DNA from: an uncultured Bacteroidales bacterium | GTDB taxonomy: Bacteria > Bacteroidota > Bacteroidia > Bacteroidales > Paludibacteraceae | Length of the DNA: 64,000 nucleotides | NCBI GenBank assembly: GCA_902762355.1 | Contig: CACWNR010000008.1 | Coordinates: 62,001 to 126,000 of the forward strand | Direction: 5' to 3' | Part shown: positions 8,740 through 16,695 of the stretch, piece after piece | How the letters are laid out: every line of letters starts with the position of its first letter | How positions within the stretch are numbered: position 1 is the stretch's first letter | Notes under the pieces: generated by a model | What the model was told of the DNA's origin: nothing | Databases searched by the model: none | The model's input: the letters and a program-made list of their open reading frames with translations, nothing else | Position numbers and translations under genes: made by a program

Positions 8740-10084
8740 GATAAAGGCTATAGGTTATTGGTTATTGGTTATTGGTTTCCTCTCACCATTGCATGCGCAG
8801 GGTGTGATCGATGAGGTGATCTGGGTAGTAGGCGATGAAGCTATCTTGCGCAGTGAGGTAGAGGAAGAGCGTTTGCGTGCGCAATACGAGGGACAGCAGA
8901 TCAACGGCGATCCGTACTGCGTCATCCCCGAGCAGTTGGCCATACAGAAACTATTTCTGCACCAAGCCATCATCGACTCTGTCGAGGCGAATGAGTCGAG
9001 CGTGAGTCACCAGGTGGATATGCGAATGAACTACTACATCAACCAGATCGGTTCGAAAGAGAAGATGGAGGAGTATTTCCGCAAGACGAGCAGTGAGATT
9101 CGAGAAGAGATGATGACCACGGTGCGCAACCAGATGATCATCCAGCAGATGCAGCAGAAACTGACGTCGGGTATCAAACCCACGCCGGCGGAAATCCGTC
9201 GTTATTACAACTCGTTGCCCGCCGATTCGATTCCGATGATGCCGGCGCAGGTGGAGGTACAGATATTGAGTTTTGAACCGCCGGTTCCGGTGGAAGAGAC
9301 GGAGCGTATCAAGCAACGCCTGCGTGAGTTTACGGAGCGTGTGCAGAACGGGAGTGCCGACTTCGGTATGCTCGCCCGCCTCTATTCGGAGGACACGGAA
9401 AGTGCCAAACGCGGCGGCGAGTTGGGTTTTGTAGGCAAAGGTCAGTTGGTGAGCGAGTTCGCAGAGGTGGCTTTTAACCTCAACGACCCCAAGCGCGTGA
9501 GTCGTATCGTACAGACCGAATACGGTTTTCATATTATCCAGCTTATTGAGAAAAAAGGCGAGCGAATCAACTGCCGTCATATTCTGCTTCGTCCGCGCGT
9601 TAGTGCAACAGACAAAGTGCGCGCTATCGAGCGCTTGGACAGCATTCGTCAACTGATCGTATCGGATAGTCTGCAGTTTGAGCAAGCCGTGATCCGTTTC
9701 TCGGAGGACAAAAACACGGTGATGAACGCCGGTCTGATGATCAACCCCAATACCGGCAGCAGTCGTTTTGAGTACCAAGACTTGGCACCGGAGATTGCCA
9801 AGCAGATCTATATGCTCAATGAAGGCGATATATCGCAGCCGTTTGTGATGATGGATCAGACAAAGAACCGCGAGGTGTGCGCCATCGTACGTGTGGCGAA
9901 GAAGACGGATATCCACCGCGCTAACCTGACCGATGACTTCCAGGCCATCAAAGGCATGCTGGAGCAGAAACTGAGCGCGGACTTTATTCACGACTGGATT
10001 CTTAAGAAGCAGAAGACTACCTTTGTGCAAATCGACCCCGAATGGCAGGGTTGCGAGTTTGAATACCCCGGATGGATTCACTAA
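8732..10084 (+). CDS. surA: SurA-like periplasmic peptidyl-prolyl isomerase/chaperone
   Basis: Periplasmic chaperone and prolyl isomerase for outer-membrane proteins. The 450-residue protein has a signal peptide ending near LSPLHAQ. A SurA N-terminal helical domain follows (residues about 25-165, starting GVIDEVIWVVGDEAILRSEV). Two parvulin repeats follow, about 170-275 and 278-385. The first contains FGMLARLYSEDTESAKRGGE and ends YGFHIIQLIEKK; the second starts INCRHILLRPRV. The hydrophobic core of the signal peptide is encoded by heptanucleotide repeats at 8746-8780. It overlaps the preceding lipoprotein gene and the following OstA-like gene. Confidence 0.88.
   Translation: MNKIKAIGYWLLVIGFLSPLHAQGVIDEVIWVVGDEAILRSEVEEERLRAQYEGQQINGDPYCVIPEQLAIQKLFLHQAIIDSVEANESSVSHQVDMRMNYYINQIGSKEKMEEYFRKTSSEIREEMMTTVRNQMIIQQMQQKLTSGIKPTPAEIRRYYNSLPADSIPMMPAQVEVQILSFEPPVPVEETERIKQRLREFTERVQNGSADFGMLARLYSEDTESAKRGGELGFVGKGQLVSEFAEVAFNLNDPKRVSRIVQTEYGFHIIQLIEKKGERINCRHILLRPRVSATDKVRAIERLDSIRQLIVSDSLQFEQAVIRFSEDKNTVMNAGLMINPNTGSSRFEYQDLAPEIAKQIYMLNEGDISQPFVMMDQTKNREVCAIVRVAKKTDIHRANLTDDFQAIKGMLEQKLSADFIHDWILKKQKTTFVQIDPEWQGCEFEYPGWIH
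8746..8780 (+). repeat. Heptanucleotide tandem repeat in the surA signal-peptide codons
   Basis: Five consecutive 7-mers: GGCTATA, then GGTTATT three times, then GGTTTCC. Because 7 is not a multiple of 3, the repeat is read in shifting phase and encodes WLLVIG-type hydrophobic residues. Gain or loss of one unit would shift the frame. Confidence 0.85.
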
Positions 10085-11646
10085 AGGTTATGGGTTATAG
10101 GTTATGGGTTATAGGTTGTTGGTTATTGGTGATTGGTTTCCTCTCGCCATTATCGGCGCAGACCATGGTCTATCTGGAGCGGTCGGAGACGCTGAGTTTT
10201 GACGAGGAACGTATTGCAGATGCGCAGATTCTGCGGGGCAATGTGGTCTTCCGTCACGAGGACGCGTTGATGTACTGCGACTCGGCGTATTTCTATGAGA
10301 GTACCAACTCGCTGGATGCGTTCGGTCATGTGCGGTTTGTGCAGGGCGATACACTGCGTGGTTTTGGAGATAAACTATTCTATAGCGGTAATACCAAGTT
10401 AGCCCGCCTACGCAATCATGTGCGACTGGTGCATGGACGCGAGAAAGAGAACCCGACCATCCTGACCACCGACAGCCTGAACTACGACCGTCTGGCCGAG
10501 GTGGCGTACTATTTTAACGGTGGTACGATTCGGGACTCACTTAATACCTTGGTCTCGATACGTGGTAACTACCGCCCGAACACCAGTCAGGCGGTGTTTA
10601 GTAAGGAGGTAGTACTGACCAATCCGAAGTTCATCTTGACCAGCGATACCTTGCTGTATAACACAGACACGAAAGTAGCCGATATCATCAGTCCGACGGA
10701 GATCATCTACGAAGAGGAAACGGATATCCATTCATCGCGCGGATGGTACAACACGGCCAATGAGCACTCGATGCTGCTCGACCGTTCTATCGTCCATCAT
10801 GCGGACGGCAAGGTGATGACCGGCGACACGATTTTCTATGACAAACGGATCGGTTTTGGTGAAGTGTTGGGGAAGATGTCGATGAGTGACTCGACACAGA
10901 AGATCACGCTGACCGGAGAGTACGGTCAGATGTGGGAGGAGGACGGCCGCGGCTACGCGACGGACAGTGCGTTGATGATTGATTGGTCGGACAGCGCGCA
11001 TTGGACCTATATTCATGCCGATACCTTGTTTACCGAAGAGGTGCATTATACAGATAGTGCACGCATGGATAGCACCTATCGTCGTGCACGGGCATTTTTC
11101 GGCGTACGTGTCTTCCGCGATGACATGCAGATGACCTGTGACTCGATGGTGTATCTGGGATCGGACTCGACGATGCACCTCTATACGGATCCGATATGCT
11201 GGAGTGAGAATCAGCAGATAGCAGCCGATAGCATCACAATTTATATTGTGAACGGCGCGGTGGAGCACGCAGTCGGCAAAGGAAACGCGTTGTGCGTGAT
11301 GCATGACACGCTCGAGTACTTCAACCAGATGAGCGGCAAACAGGTTATCGCTTATCTGATAGACGGCGAGGTGAAGACGATTGACACGGATGGTAATGCC
11401 CTGACGATTTATTATGCGAAGGAAGATGACGGTGGCTATGTGGGGATGAACACGACCGAGAGCAGTTTTATCCGCATGTATGTGGAGAACCAGCAGATCC
11501 ACCATATGCGCTTCACCAAGGAGACAACCGGTGTGCTCTATCCGATGGATCAAATACCCGAAGGAGCGGATAAACTGACGATGTTCTTCTGGGAAGAAGA
11601 GAGTAGGCCGAAGGATGCGGAAGACGTATTTAGGAAAGTGAAATAA
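10072..11646 (+). CDS. OstA/LptA-like LPS transport protein
   Basis: Predicted periplasmic protein of lipopolysaccharide transport. The 524-residue product begins with a signal peptide ending LSPLSAQ. It is then dominated by repeated short beta strands carrying D-x-(L/A)-x-Y motifs (for example ALMYCDSAYFYESTNSLDAF and LTSDTLLYNTDTK), as expected for the OstA/LptA jellyroll. It is longer than E. coli LptA, as Bacteroidota OstA-like proteins usually are. It overlaps the surA stop by 13 bases. The signal-peptide codons are heptanucleotide repeats similar to those in surA. Confidence 0.82.
   Translation: MDSLKVMGYRLWVIGCWLLVIGFLSPLSAQTMVYLERSETLSFDEERIADAQILRGNVVFRHEDALMYCDSAYFYESTNSLDAFGHVRFVQGDTLRGFGDKLFYSGNTKLARLRNHVRLVHGREKENPTILTTDSLNYDRLAEVAYYFNGGTIRDSLNTLVSIRGNYRPNTSQAVFSKEVVLTNPKFILTSDTLLYNTDTKVADIISPTEIIYEEETDIHSSRGWYNTANEHSMLLDRSIVHHADGKVMTGDTIFYDKRIGFGEVLGKMSMSDSTQKITLTGEYGQMWEEDGRGYATDSALMIDWSDSAHWTYIHADTLFTEEVHYTDSARMDSTYRRARAFFGVRVFRDDMQMTCDSMVYLGSDSTMHLYTDPICWSENQQIAADSITIYIVNGAVEHAVGKGNALCVMHDTLEYFNQMSGKQVIAYLIDGEVKTIDTDGNALTIYYAKEDDGGYVGMNTTESSFIRMYVENQQIHHMRFTKETTGVLYPMDQIPEGADKLTMFFWEEESRPKDAEDVFRKVK
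10086..10141 (+). repeat. Heptanucleotide tandem repeat in the ostA-like signal-peptide codons
   Basis: Eight consecutive 7-mers beginning GGTTATG, GGTTATA, GGTTATG, GGTTATA, then GGTTGTT, GGTTATT, GGTGATT and GGTTTCC. They start 14 bases after the start codon and encode the whole hydrophobic core of the signal peptide. The repeat is related in sequence to the one at 8746-8780. Confidence 0.88.
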
Positions 11647-11658
11647 TCGTTCGAACGA
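11647..11658. repeat. 12-bp perfect palindrome
   Basis: TCGTTCGAACGA lies directly after the ostA-like stop codon and 27 bases before the next start codon. It could be a protein site or an mRNA hairpin between the two genes; no T-tract follows, so it is not a standard terminator. Confidence 0.5.
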
Positions 11659-11684
11659 AAGTGAGATAAGAAAAGTAAATAGAT

Positions 11685-12416
11685 ATGAAAAAGATTTTTT
11701 GTACATTATTGGTGATGGTCTTGGCGCTCCAAGCGTGGGCGGTGGATCTGCCCAAGCAGGGTTTTGGTATGCAGATTGGTTGGGCTCAACCGACCTTGCG
11801 TGTTAATGACCCGTCGGCGAAAGACTCGCTGAGCCATCATCTTCAGTTCCGAGGTTTCAAAGTGGGTGTTATCTATGATGGCAGTTTCGCTGCCGGTTTT
11901 GGCGCTGCGATGGGACTGAACTACACGTTCGGTGTGTATAACAGCGGTTGGGAATCCAGAAACCCCGCTTACGGCGACTATCCGAAAGATCGTCAGTTGG
12001 TTACCTATAACCAGTTGGAGGTGTTTGTGGATTGGCAGTATAAGTTCGAGGTGGCCAAAGAGACCTACCTCATTCTCTATACGGGTCCGACTATCCAATG
12101 CGGTCTGACGTTGGACTGGCGCAAGGATACTAAGGACGATATCACCGGCGAAGTGGTGACTGTCCGCGGCGATGCGATCGATGCGTATAAGGTTGATCCG
12201 GAGAGTTCTGTGGGGCAAAACGCTATCAAGCGTCTGAATGTCACATGGGGTGTAGGAGCCGGTTTTCAGTACCAACGTTATTTCCTGCGTGGCGGATATG
12301 ACTTCGGTTTGATCAACCCATATAAGAATTCCGATTTCGCCAACGGCGTACATACGCGCGGTCGTTTTGACCAGTGGGAGATCAAGATAGGTATGTATTT
12401 CTGGTACGCTGACTGA
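11685..12416 (+). CDS. Outer-membrane beta-barrel protein (porin-like fold)
   Basis: A 243-residue exported protein: signal peptide ending near LALQAWAVD, then alternating amphipathic strands rich in Gly and aromatic residues (GFGMQIGWAQPTL, GVIYDGSFAAGFGAAMGL, YFLRGGYDFGLINPY). It ends in aromatic residues (MYFWYAD), typical of small outer-membrane barrels. The precise function is unknown. It follows the OstA-like gene at 38 bases and its stop overlaps the dnaG start, so it may share that transcript. Confidence 0.75.
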   Translation: MKKIFCTLLVMVLALQAWAVDLPKQGFGMQIGWAQPTLRVNDPSAKDSLSHHLQFRGFKVGVIYDGSFAAGFGAAMGLNYTFGVYNSGWESRNPAYGDYPKDRQLVTYNQLEVFVDWQYKFEVAKETYLILYTGPTIQCGLTLDWRKDTKDDITGEVVTVRGDAIDAYKVDPESSVGQNAIKRLNVTWGVGAGFQYQRYFLRGGYDFGLINPYKNSDFANGVHTRGRFDQWEIKIGMYFWYAD

Positions 12417-14356
12417 TGATACCTCGCGAGACCATAGACAGGATACACGCTGCGGCGAAGATAGAAGAGGTCGTAAGCGATTACGTCACGTTACGCAAAC
12501 GCGGCGCGAACCTTATTGGCCTCTGTCCGTTCCATAACGAGAAGACGGGTTCGTTCACCGTTAGTCCGTCTAAAGGTATTTATAAATGTTTCGGTTGCGG
12601 CGCCAGCGGACACGCGATCAAGTTCATCATGGAGATTGAGCAGTGTTCGTTCGTGGAGGCAGTCAAGCAGTTGGGCAAGAAATACCACATTGAGGTCGAA
12701 GATCGTGAGTTGACCGTAGAGGAGCAACAACGACAAGACAACCGCGAGTCGATGTTCGTGGTGAACGACTTCGCCAATAAATGGTTTCAGCAACAACTAT
12801 GGGACACGCAGGAAGGACAGGCGATCGGCCTCAGTTATTTCCATGAGCGCGGCTTGCGGGATGATATCATTCGCAAGTACCAACTCGGTTACTCGCCGGA
12901 GAAGGGTAATCCGCTGGCGAAGGAGCTGCAGAAACAGGGATTCAAAGAGGAGTTTATCACGAATAATGTGGATACGAAGATAGGCGTTGGTGTGGTAGGC
13001 AAGTCCGAAGACGGACGTCTCTATGATCGATTCCGTGACCGCGTTATCTTCCCGATCTTTACGGTGAGCGGTAAACCTGTGGCGTTCGCGGGACGTATCC
13101 TTAAGAAGAAAGACAACGTCGGCAAATACGTCAACTCGCCGGACTCGATCATTTACTCGAAGACGAACGAACTGTACGGTCTGTTCCAAGCCAAGCAGGC
13201 GATTGCGAGGGCGGACATGTGTTACCTCGTAGAGGGGCAGATGGACGTCATTTCTATGCACCAGTCGGGTATCGAGAACGTCGTGGCGAGTGGTGGTACG
13301 GCTTTGACCAAACCGCAGATCTGGCTCATTAAACGTTTTACAAGTAATATCACCGTGCTCTATGACGGCGATGCGGCAGGTATCCATGCAGCATTACGAG
13401 GTATAGATATGTTCCTCGAGGCGGGCTTCAATGTGAAAGTGGTGTTGTTGCCCGACGGAGAAGATCCCGACAGCTACGCGCAGAGCCATGACTCGACGGA
13501 ATTCATTCGGTATATCGAAGAGCACCAGACGGATTTTATTCGTTTTAAGTCCGCACTACTCAGCAAAGCCGCCGGGGACGATCCCTTCAAACGCGCCGAA
13601 CTCATCAAAGACATCACGGCATCTATCGCCATCATTCCGGATATCATCACGCGGCAAGTGTATATCAAGGACAGCGCGGAGCGTCTGCATATGAGCGAGC
13701 AGGTCTTGACCAAAGAGGTCATCAGCTTGCGTAAGAAGAAAATGGCCGAGGTAGCGAAGGAAGAGAAGCCCGCCGAAGAGCCGAGTATACCTATTCAGCC
13801 TAGTATGCCTAGTACGCCTAGTCAACCTGGCACTATATCTTCTCCGTTGGAGCAGAACTATTATAACCTGATGCAACTTGTTGTGCGTTATGGGGAACGG
13901 CCGATAGAGGTGGATGGCGAGATGTACACGATAGGCGAGGTGATCATCTGGACGCTGGAGAACGATGAGATCCAACCGCCGGTGCCGGTCTATCAGACGA
14001 TGATAGATGAGTATAAAGCGCATTGTAAAGATGAGGGCTTCAAAGCCGAACATTTCTTTACCTTCCATCCCGATCCGGCTATCAGTTCGATGGCGATCGA
14101 CATGATTGCTGAGCGGTATCAGTTCGTGAAGACCGAGAGCGATGTGCGTCTGGGCGAGCTAGTGACGCAGTTGCTGTTCGAGATCAAACTGACGGTGGTG
14201 AACATACAAATAGCGGACTTGGAGCGCGGCCTCAAAGAGGCGCAGGAGAAGGGCGATGTGCAACGGCAGTTCGAACTGCTTAAGCATCAACCCGAACTGC
14301 TCACAATGCGTAATGAGTTATGCAAAGTGCTCGGTAACCGAGTGATCAATGTGTAA
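12416..14356 (+). CDS. dnaG: DNA primase
   Basis: Synthesises RNA primers at replication forks. The 646-residue protein has a CHC2 zinc ribbon (Cys37, His40, Cys58, Cys61 in LCPFHNEKTGSF and KCFGCGASG). The catalytic core contains YDRFRDRVIFPIF. The TOPRIM motifs are VEGQMDVISMHQSG near residue 271 and LYDGDAAGIHAALRG. A Pro/Ser-rich linker near 450-475 leads to a C-terminal helicase-interaction region. The start codon overlaps the preceding stop by one base. Confidence 0.96.
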   Translation: MIPRETIDRIHAAAKIEEVVSDYVTLRKRGANLIGLCPFHNEKTGSFTVSPSKGIYKCFGCGASGHAIKFIMEIEQCSFVEAVKQLGKKYHIEVEDRELTVEEQQRQDNRESMFVVNDFANKWFQQQLWDTQEGQAIGLSYFHERGLRDDIIRKYQLGYSPEKGNPLAKELQKQGFKEEFITNNVDTKIGVGVVGKSEDGRLYDRFRDRVIFPIFTVSGKPVAFAGRILKKKDNVGKYVNSPDSIIYSKTNELYGLFQAKQAIARADMCYLVEGQMDVISMHQSGIENVVASGGTALTKPQIWLIKRFTSNITVLYDGDAAGIHAALRGIDMFLEAGFNVKVVLLPDGEDPDSYAQSHDSTEFIRYIEEHQTDFIRFKSALLSKAAGDDPFKRAELIKDITASIAIIPDIITRQVYIKDSAERLHMSEQVLTKEVISLRKKKMAEVAKEEKPAEEPSIPIQPSMPSTPSQPGTISSPLEQNYYNLMQLVVRYGERPIEVDGEMYTIGEVIIWTLENDEIQPPVPVYQTMIDEYKAHCKDEGFKAEHFFTFHPDPAISSMAIDMIAERYQFVKTESDVRLGELVTQLLFEIKLTVVNIQIADLERGLKEAQEKGDVQRQFELLKHQPELLTMRNELCKVLGNRVINV

Positions 14357-14358
14357 GT

Positions 14359-15114
14359 ATGCTTTTTAACGAGATTGCATATGGTCCGATACACAGCCGG
14401 CGTTTAGGCACCAGCTTAGGCGTTGAACTGATGCCGCTGGAGCATAAGTTATGTACGTTCAACTGTGTTTATTGCGAATGCGGTTGGAATGAACCCGTAC
14501 ATCATCCTCAACTACCCACGCGAGAGCAGGTACGTGCCGCCCTGGAAGCCAGACTGAAAGAGGGGCTGGATTTGGATGTGATCACTTTCTCCGGCAACGG
14601 TGAACCGACCTTACATCCCGATTTCTTGGGAATCATACAAGATACCTGTGCGTTGCGTGATCAATACTGCCCGAAGGCGAAGGTGAGCGTTTTGAGTAAC
14701 TCTACGCAATTAGGTCGCCCTGATGTGGTACAAGCGCTGCGGCTGTGCGATAACCGCATCCTCAAACTCGATGCAGGTACAGACACGATGATGCGGCAGA
14801 TTGATTTGCCCGTGAACGGGAACCTGACCGTGGCACAAATCATCGAATGGCTTCAACAATTCGATGGGGACTTTACCCTACAGACATGTTTCCTGAGAGG
14901 TAGGCACAACGGAGTAATCCTAGACAATACCAGTACCTTCGAGCTATCCTCGTGGTATGCAGCAGTAGAGAAACTTCATCCGAAGCAGATCATGATCTAT
15001 GTCATCGACCGCAAGACGCCGGAAGAAAACCTTTCTAAGATCTCCCGCAAAGAGATGGAAACCATTGCTGCGCCGCTGATAGCGAAAGGATATAATGTCT
15101 CTATCTCTGCATGA
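14359..15114 (+). CDS. Radical SAM protein of unknown substrate
   Basis: A 251-residue iron-sulfur enzyme with the radical SAM cluster motif CxxxCxxC at Cys32, Cys36 and Cys39 (LCTFNCVYCECGW). The glycine-rich SAM-binding segment is ITFSGNGEPTLHPDF. There is no C-terminal SPASM or B12 domain. Similar short radical SAM proteins occur widely in Bacteroidota without an assigned reaction. It lies 2 bases after dnaG and overlaps the glycosyltransferase by 4 bases. Confidence 0.85.
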   Translation: MLFNEIAYGPIHSRRLGTSLGVELMPLEHKLCTFNCVYCECGWNEPVHHPQLPTREQVRAALEARLKEGLDLDVITFSGNGEPTLHPDFLGIIQDTCALRDQYCPKAKVSVLSNSTQLGRPDVVQALRLCDNRILKLDAGTDTMMRQIDLPVNGNLTVAQIIEWLQQFDGDFTLQTCFLRGRHNGVILDNTSTFELSSWYAAVEKLHPKQIMIYVIDRKTPEENLSKISRKEMETIAAPLIAKGYNVSISA

Positions 15115-16052
15115 AAATTCTCGTTGCGCCTTTGAACTGGGGACTCGGTCATGCGAGTCGTTGTGTGCCGCTTGTTCAGCGTTTGTTGGATGAGGGACAT
15201 GAAGTCATTCTTGGTGGTGACGGGGATAGTCTGACGTTGCTACGCAAACATTTTCCAAAACTACGTTACGTCTATCTGGCGCCATTGAATCTGCGGTATG
15301 GGGCAGGTAAACGGCAGGTCTGGGCGATGGTTAAGGCCTTTCCTCAACTCATCCGATGGGCACTTCAAGACCACGCAATGCTCAAAGCCATCCTTCGTGA
15401 AGAAGCGATAGACCGGGTTATTTCTGACAACCGCTTTGGACTATATAATAAGCAAACGGAGTGTGTTTATATGACGCATCAGCTGCATATTATGCTGCCG
15501 AGAGGTTGGAGATGGGCAGAACCGATCGCCTCGCGTATGCACGCACGCATCTATGCGCACTATAATAAGGTGTGGGTCCCGGACTATGAGGAAGTAGAGA
15601 AGAGTCTTGCCGGCGCATTGAGTCATAATTTCAAATTTCAAATTTCAAATTTAGAATATATCGGTCCCTTGAGTCGGTTCTCTCAAACGGATAAGAAGGG
15701 TTCTTTTGATGTGGTAGCAGTTCTATCCGGTTTAGAACCTCATCGGACGCTATTGGAGAAAGAGATTATTGCACGCTATACGGGAAAAGAAGAGCGAGTT
15801 CTTGTTGTACAAGGACAGATGTCTCGTCCGAACACGCGTATCAAGCGGGGGAATATGACCATTGTACCGTACATGAGCGATGCGGAACTGGTTCCTGCAC
15901 TATTAGGAGCAAGCCGCATCATCGCCCGTTCTGGGTATTCGACCATCATGGACTTAGCGGCACTCGGAGTAATGGAGGAAGCGGAACTTATTCCGACTCC
16001 GGGGCAACCGGAACAGGAATATTTGGCGACTTTGCATAACAAAAATCACTAA
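15111..16052 (+). CDS. Glycosyltransferase-like protein (MurG/GT-B type)
   Basis: A 313-residue protein with the GT-B style N terminus MKILVAPLNWGLGHASRCV, a glycine-rich loop near residue 11. A C-terminal nucleotide-sugar-binding half contains SRIIARSGYSTIMDLAALG and PTPGQPEQEYLA, a pattern seen in MurG and in glycosyltransferase family 28 C-terminal domains. Acceptor and sugar cannot be read from the sequence. It contains an in-frame heptanucleotide repeat at 15627-15654 (coding HNFKFQISNLEY) in the linker between the two domains. Confidence 0.72.
   Translation: MKILVAPLNWGLGHASRCVPLVQRLLDEGHEVILGGDGDSLTLLRKHFPKLRYVYLAPLNLRYGAGKRQVWAMVKAFPQLIRWALQDHAMLKAILREEAIDRVISDNRFGLYNKQTECVYMTHQLHIMLPRGWRWAEPIASRMHARIYAHYNKVWVPDYEEVEKSLAGALSHNFKFQISNLEYIGPLSRFSQTDKKGSFDVVAVLSGLEPHRTLLEKEIIARYTGKEERVLVVQGQMSRPNTRIKRGNMTIVPYMSDAELVPALLGASRIIARSGYSTIMDLAALGVMEEAELIPTPGQPEQEYLATLHNKNH
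15627..15654 (+). repeat. Heptanucleotide repeat (AATTTCA) inside the glycosyltransferase gene
   Basis: Three perfect AATTTCA units at 15627-15647 and a fourth degenerate one, AATTTAG. The tract is much more AT-rich than the surrounding gene. The same heptamer appears next to the serine palmitoyltransferase start at 44203-44222. Confidence 0.8.
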
Positions 16053-16076
16053 ATTTTGCAAAAAAATGCACAATTA

Positions 16077-16108
16077 TTTGCGTATATCAAAAAAAAGCAG
16101 TACTTTTG
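16077..16108 (+). promoter_or_regulatory. Promoter of tRNA-Glu and probably rpsT
   Basis: TTTG (16077-16080) and TACTTTTG (16101-16108) with the standard 20-base spacing. The 41 bases 16068-16108 are identical to 16629-16669 upstream of the AraC-type gene. Confidence 0.85.
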
Positions 16109-16138
16109 CACGCTTTTTCGCTTGATAGCGCAAAGCGC

Positions 16139-16210
16139 GGTGCCATCGTATAACGGTTAGTACTCAAGATTTTCATTCTTGCAATAGGGGTTCGATTCCC
16201 CTTGGCACTA
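16139..16210 (+). tRNA. tRNA-Glu (anticodon TTC)
   Basis: A 72-base cloverleaf. Acceptor strand GGTGCCA pairs with TGGCACT (one G-U pair), discriminator A at 16210. The anticodon stem CAAGA/TCTTG encloses loop TTTTCAT with anticodon TTC. The T arm is GGGGTTCGATTCCCC. CCA is not encoded. Confidence 0.96.
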
Positions 16211-16256
16211 CAAAGACCTTCCCTAAAGTCAATTCCTGAGGCTGATCCTCTCAAAG

Positions 16257-16293
16257 CCGACGGACATTAACAAAACCCGTCCGCGAGTCGGAC
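16257..16293 (+). promoter_or_regulatory. Alternative hairpins in the rpsT leader
   Basis: Short complementary segments can pair in mutually exclusive ways: CGGAC (16261-16265) with GTCCG (16279-16283), GTCCG with CGGAC (16289-16293), or CCGAC (16257-16261) with GTCGG (16287-16291). The region lies between tRNA-Glu and the rpsT start. A translational control role is inferred, not shown. Confidence 0.35.
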
Positions 16294-16311
16294 AAAAAAC
16301 AAACAACAAAG

Positions 16312-16563
16312 ATGGCAAATCATAAAAGCTCTTTGAAGCGTATTCGCCAAACGGCAGCGCGCAAAGCACACAATCATTATTATGCAAAAACCGCACGTAA
16401 TGCAGTGCGCGACTTGCGCAAGACTACTGACAAGGCTGCAGCAGCTGCTGCTCTGCCGAAAGTAAGCTCTATGCTCGACAAACTGGCAAAGCGTCATATC
16501 ATTCACGTGAACAAAGCTTCCAACCTCAAATCGAAGCTTGCACGCATGATCAACAAGCTCTAA
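16312..16563 (+). CDS. rpsT: 30S ribosomal protein S20
   Basis: An 83-residue basic helical protein starting [19 protein letters not shown], which matches S20 over its whole length. It binds 16S rRNA in the body of the small subunit. It follows tRNA-Glu by about 100 bases and ends just before a strong intrinsic terminator, so the tRNA and rpsT probably form one unit. Confidence 0.97.
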   Translation: MANHKSSLKRIRQTAARKAHNHYYAKTARNAVRDLRKTTDKAAAAAALPKVSSMLDKLAKRHIIHVNKASNLKSKLARMINKL

Positions 16564-16586
16564 TACGCTAAAGTTTAGGTCAAACG

Positions 16587-16616
16587 GAAGAATCACATGG
16601 TGGTTCTTCTTTTTTT
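16587..16616 (+). terminator. Intrinsic terminator of rpsT
   Basis: Stem GAAGAATCAC/GTGGTTCTTC (one G-U pair) with a 3-base loop, followed by seven T residues. Confidence 0.9.
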
Positions 16617-16637
16617 ATGCATAAAAACGCACAATTA

Positions 16638-16669
16638 TTTGCGTATATCAAAAAAAAGCAGTACTTTTG
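16638..16669 (+). promoter_or_regulatory. Promoter of the AraC-type regulator
   Basis: TTTG (16638-16641) and TACTTTTG (16662-16669), 20-base spacing, 26 bases upstream of the start codon. It is an exact copy of the tRNA-Glu promoter region. Confidence 0.85.
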
Positions 16670-16695
16670 TGGCGAATTTTGATACGATTGTTAAG

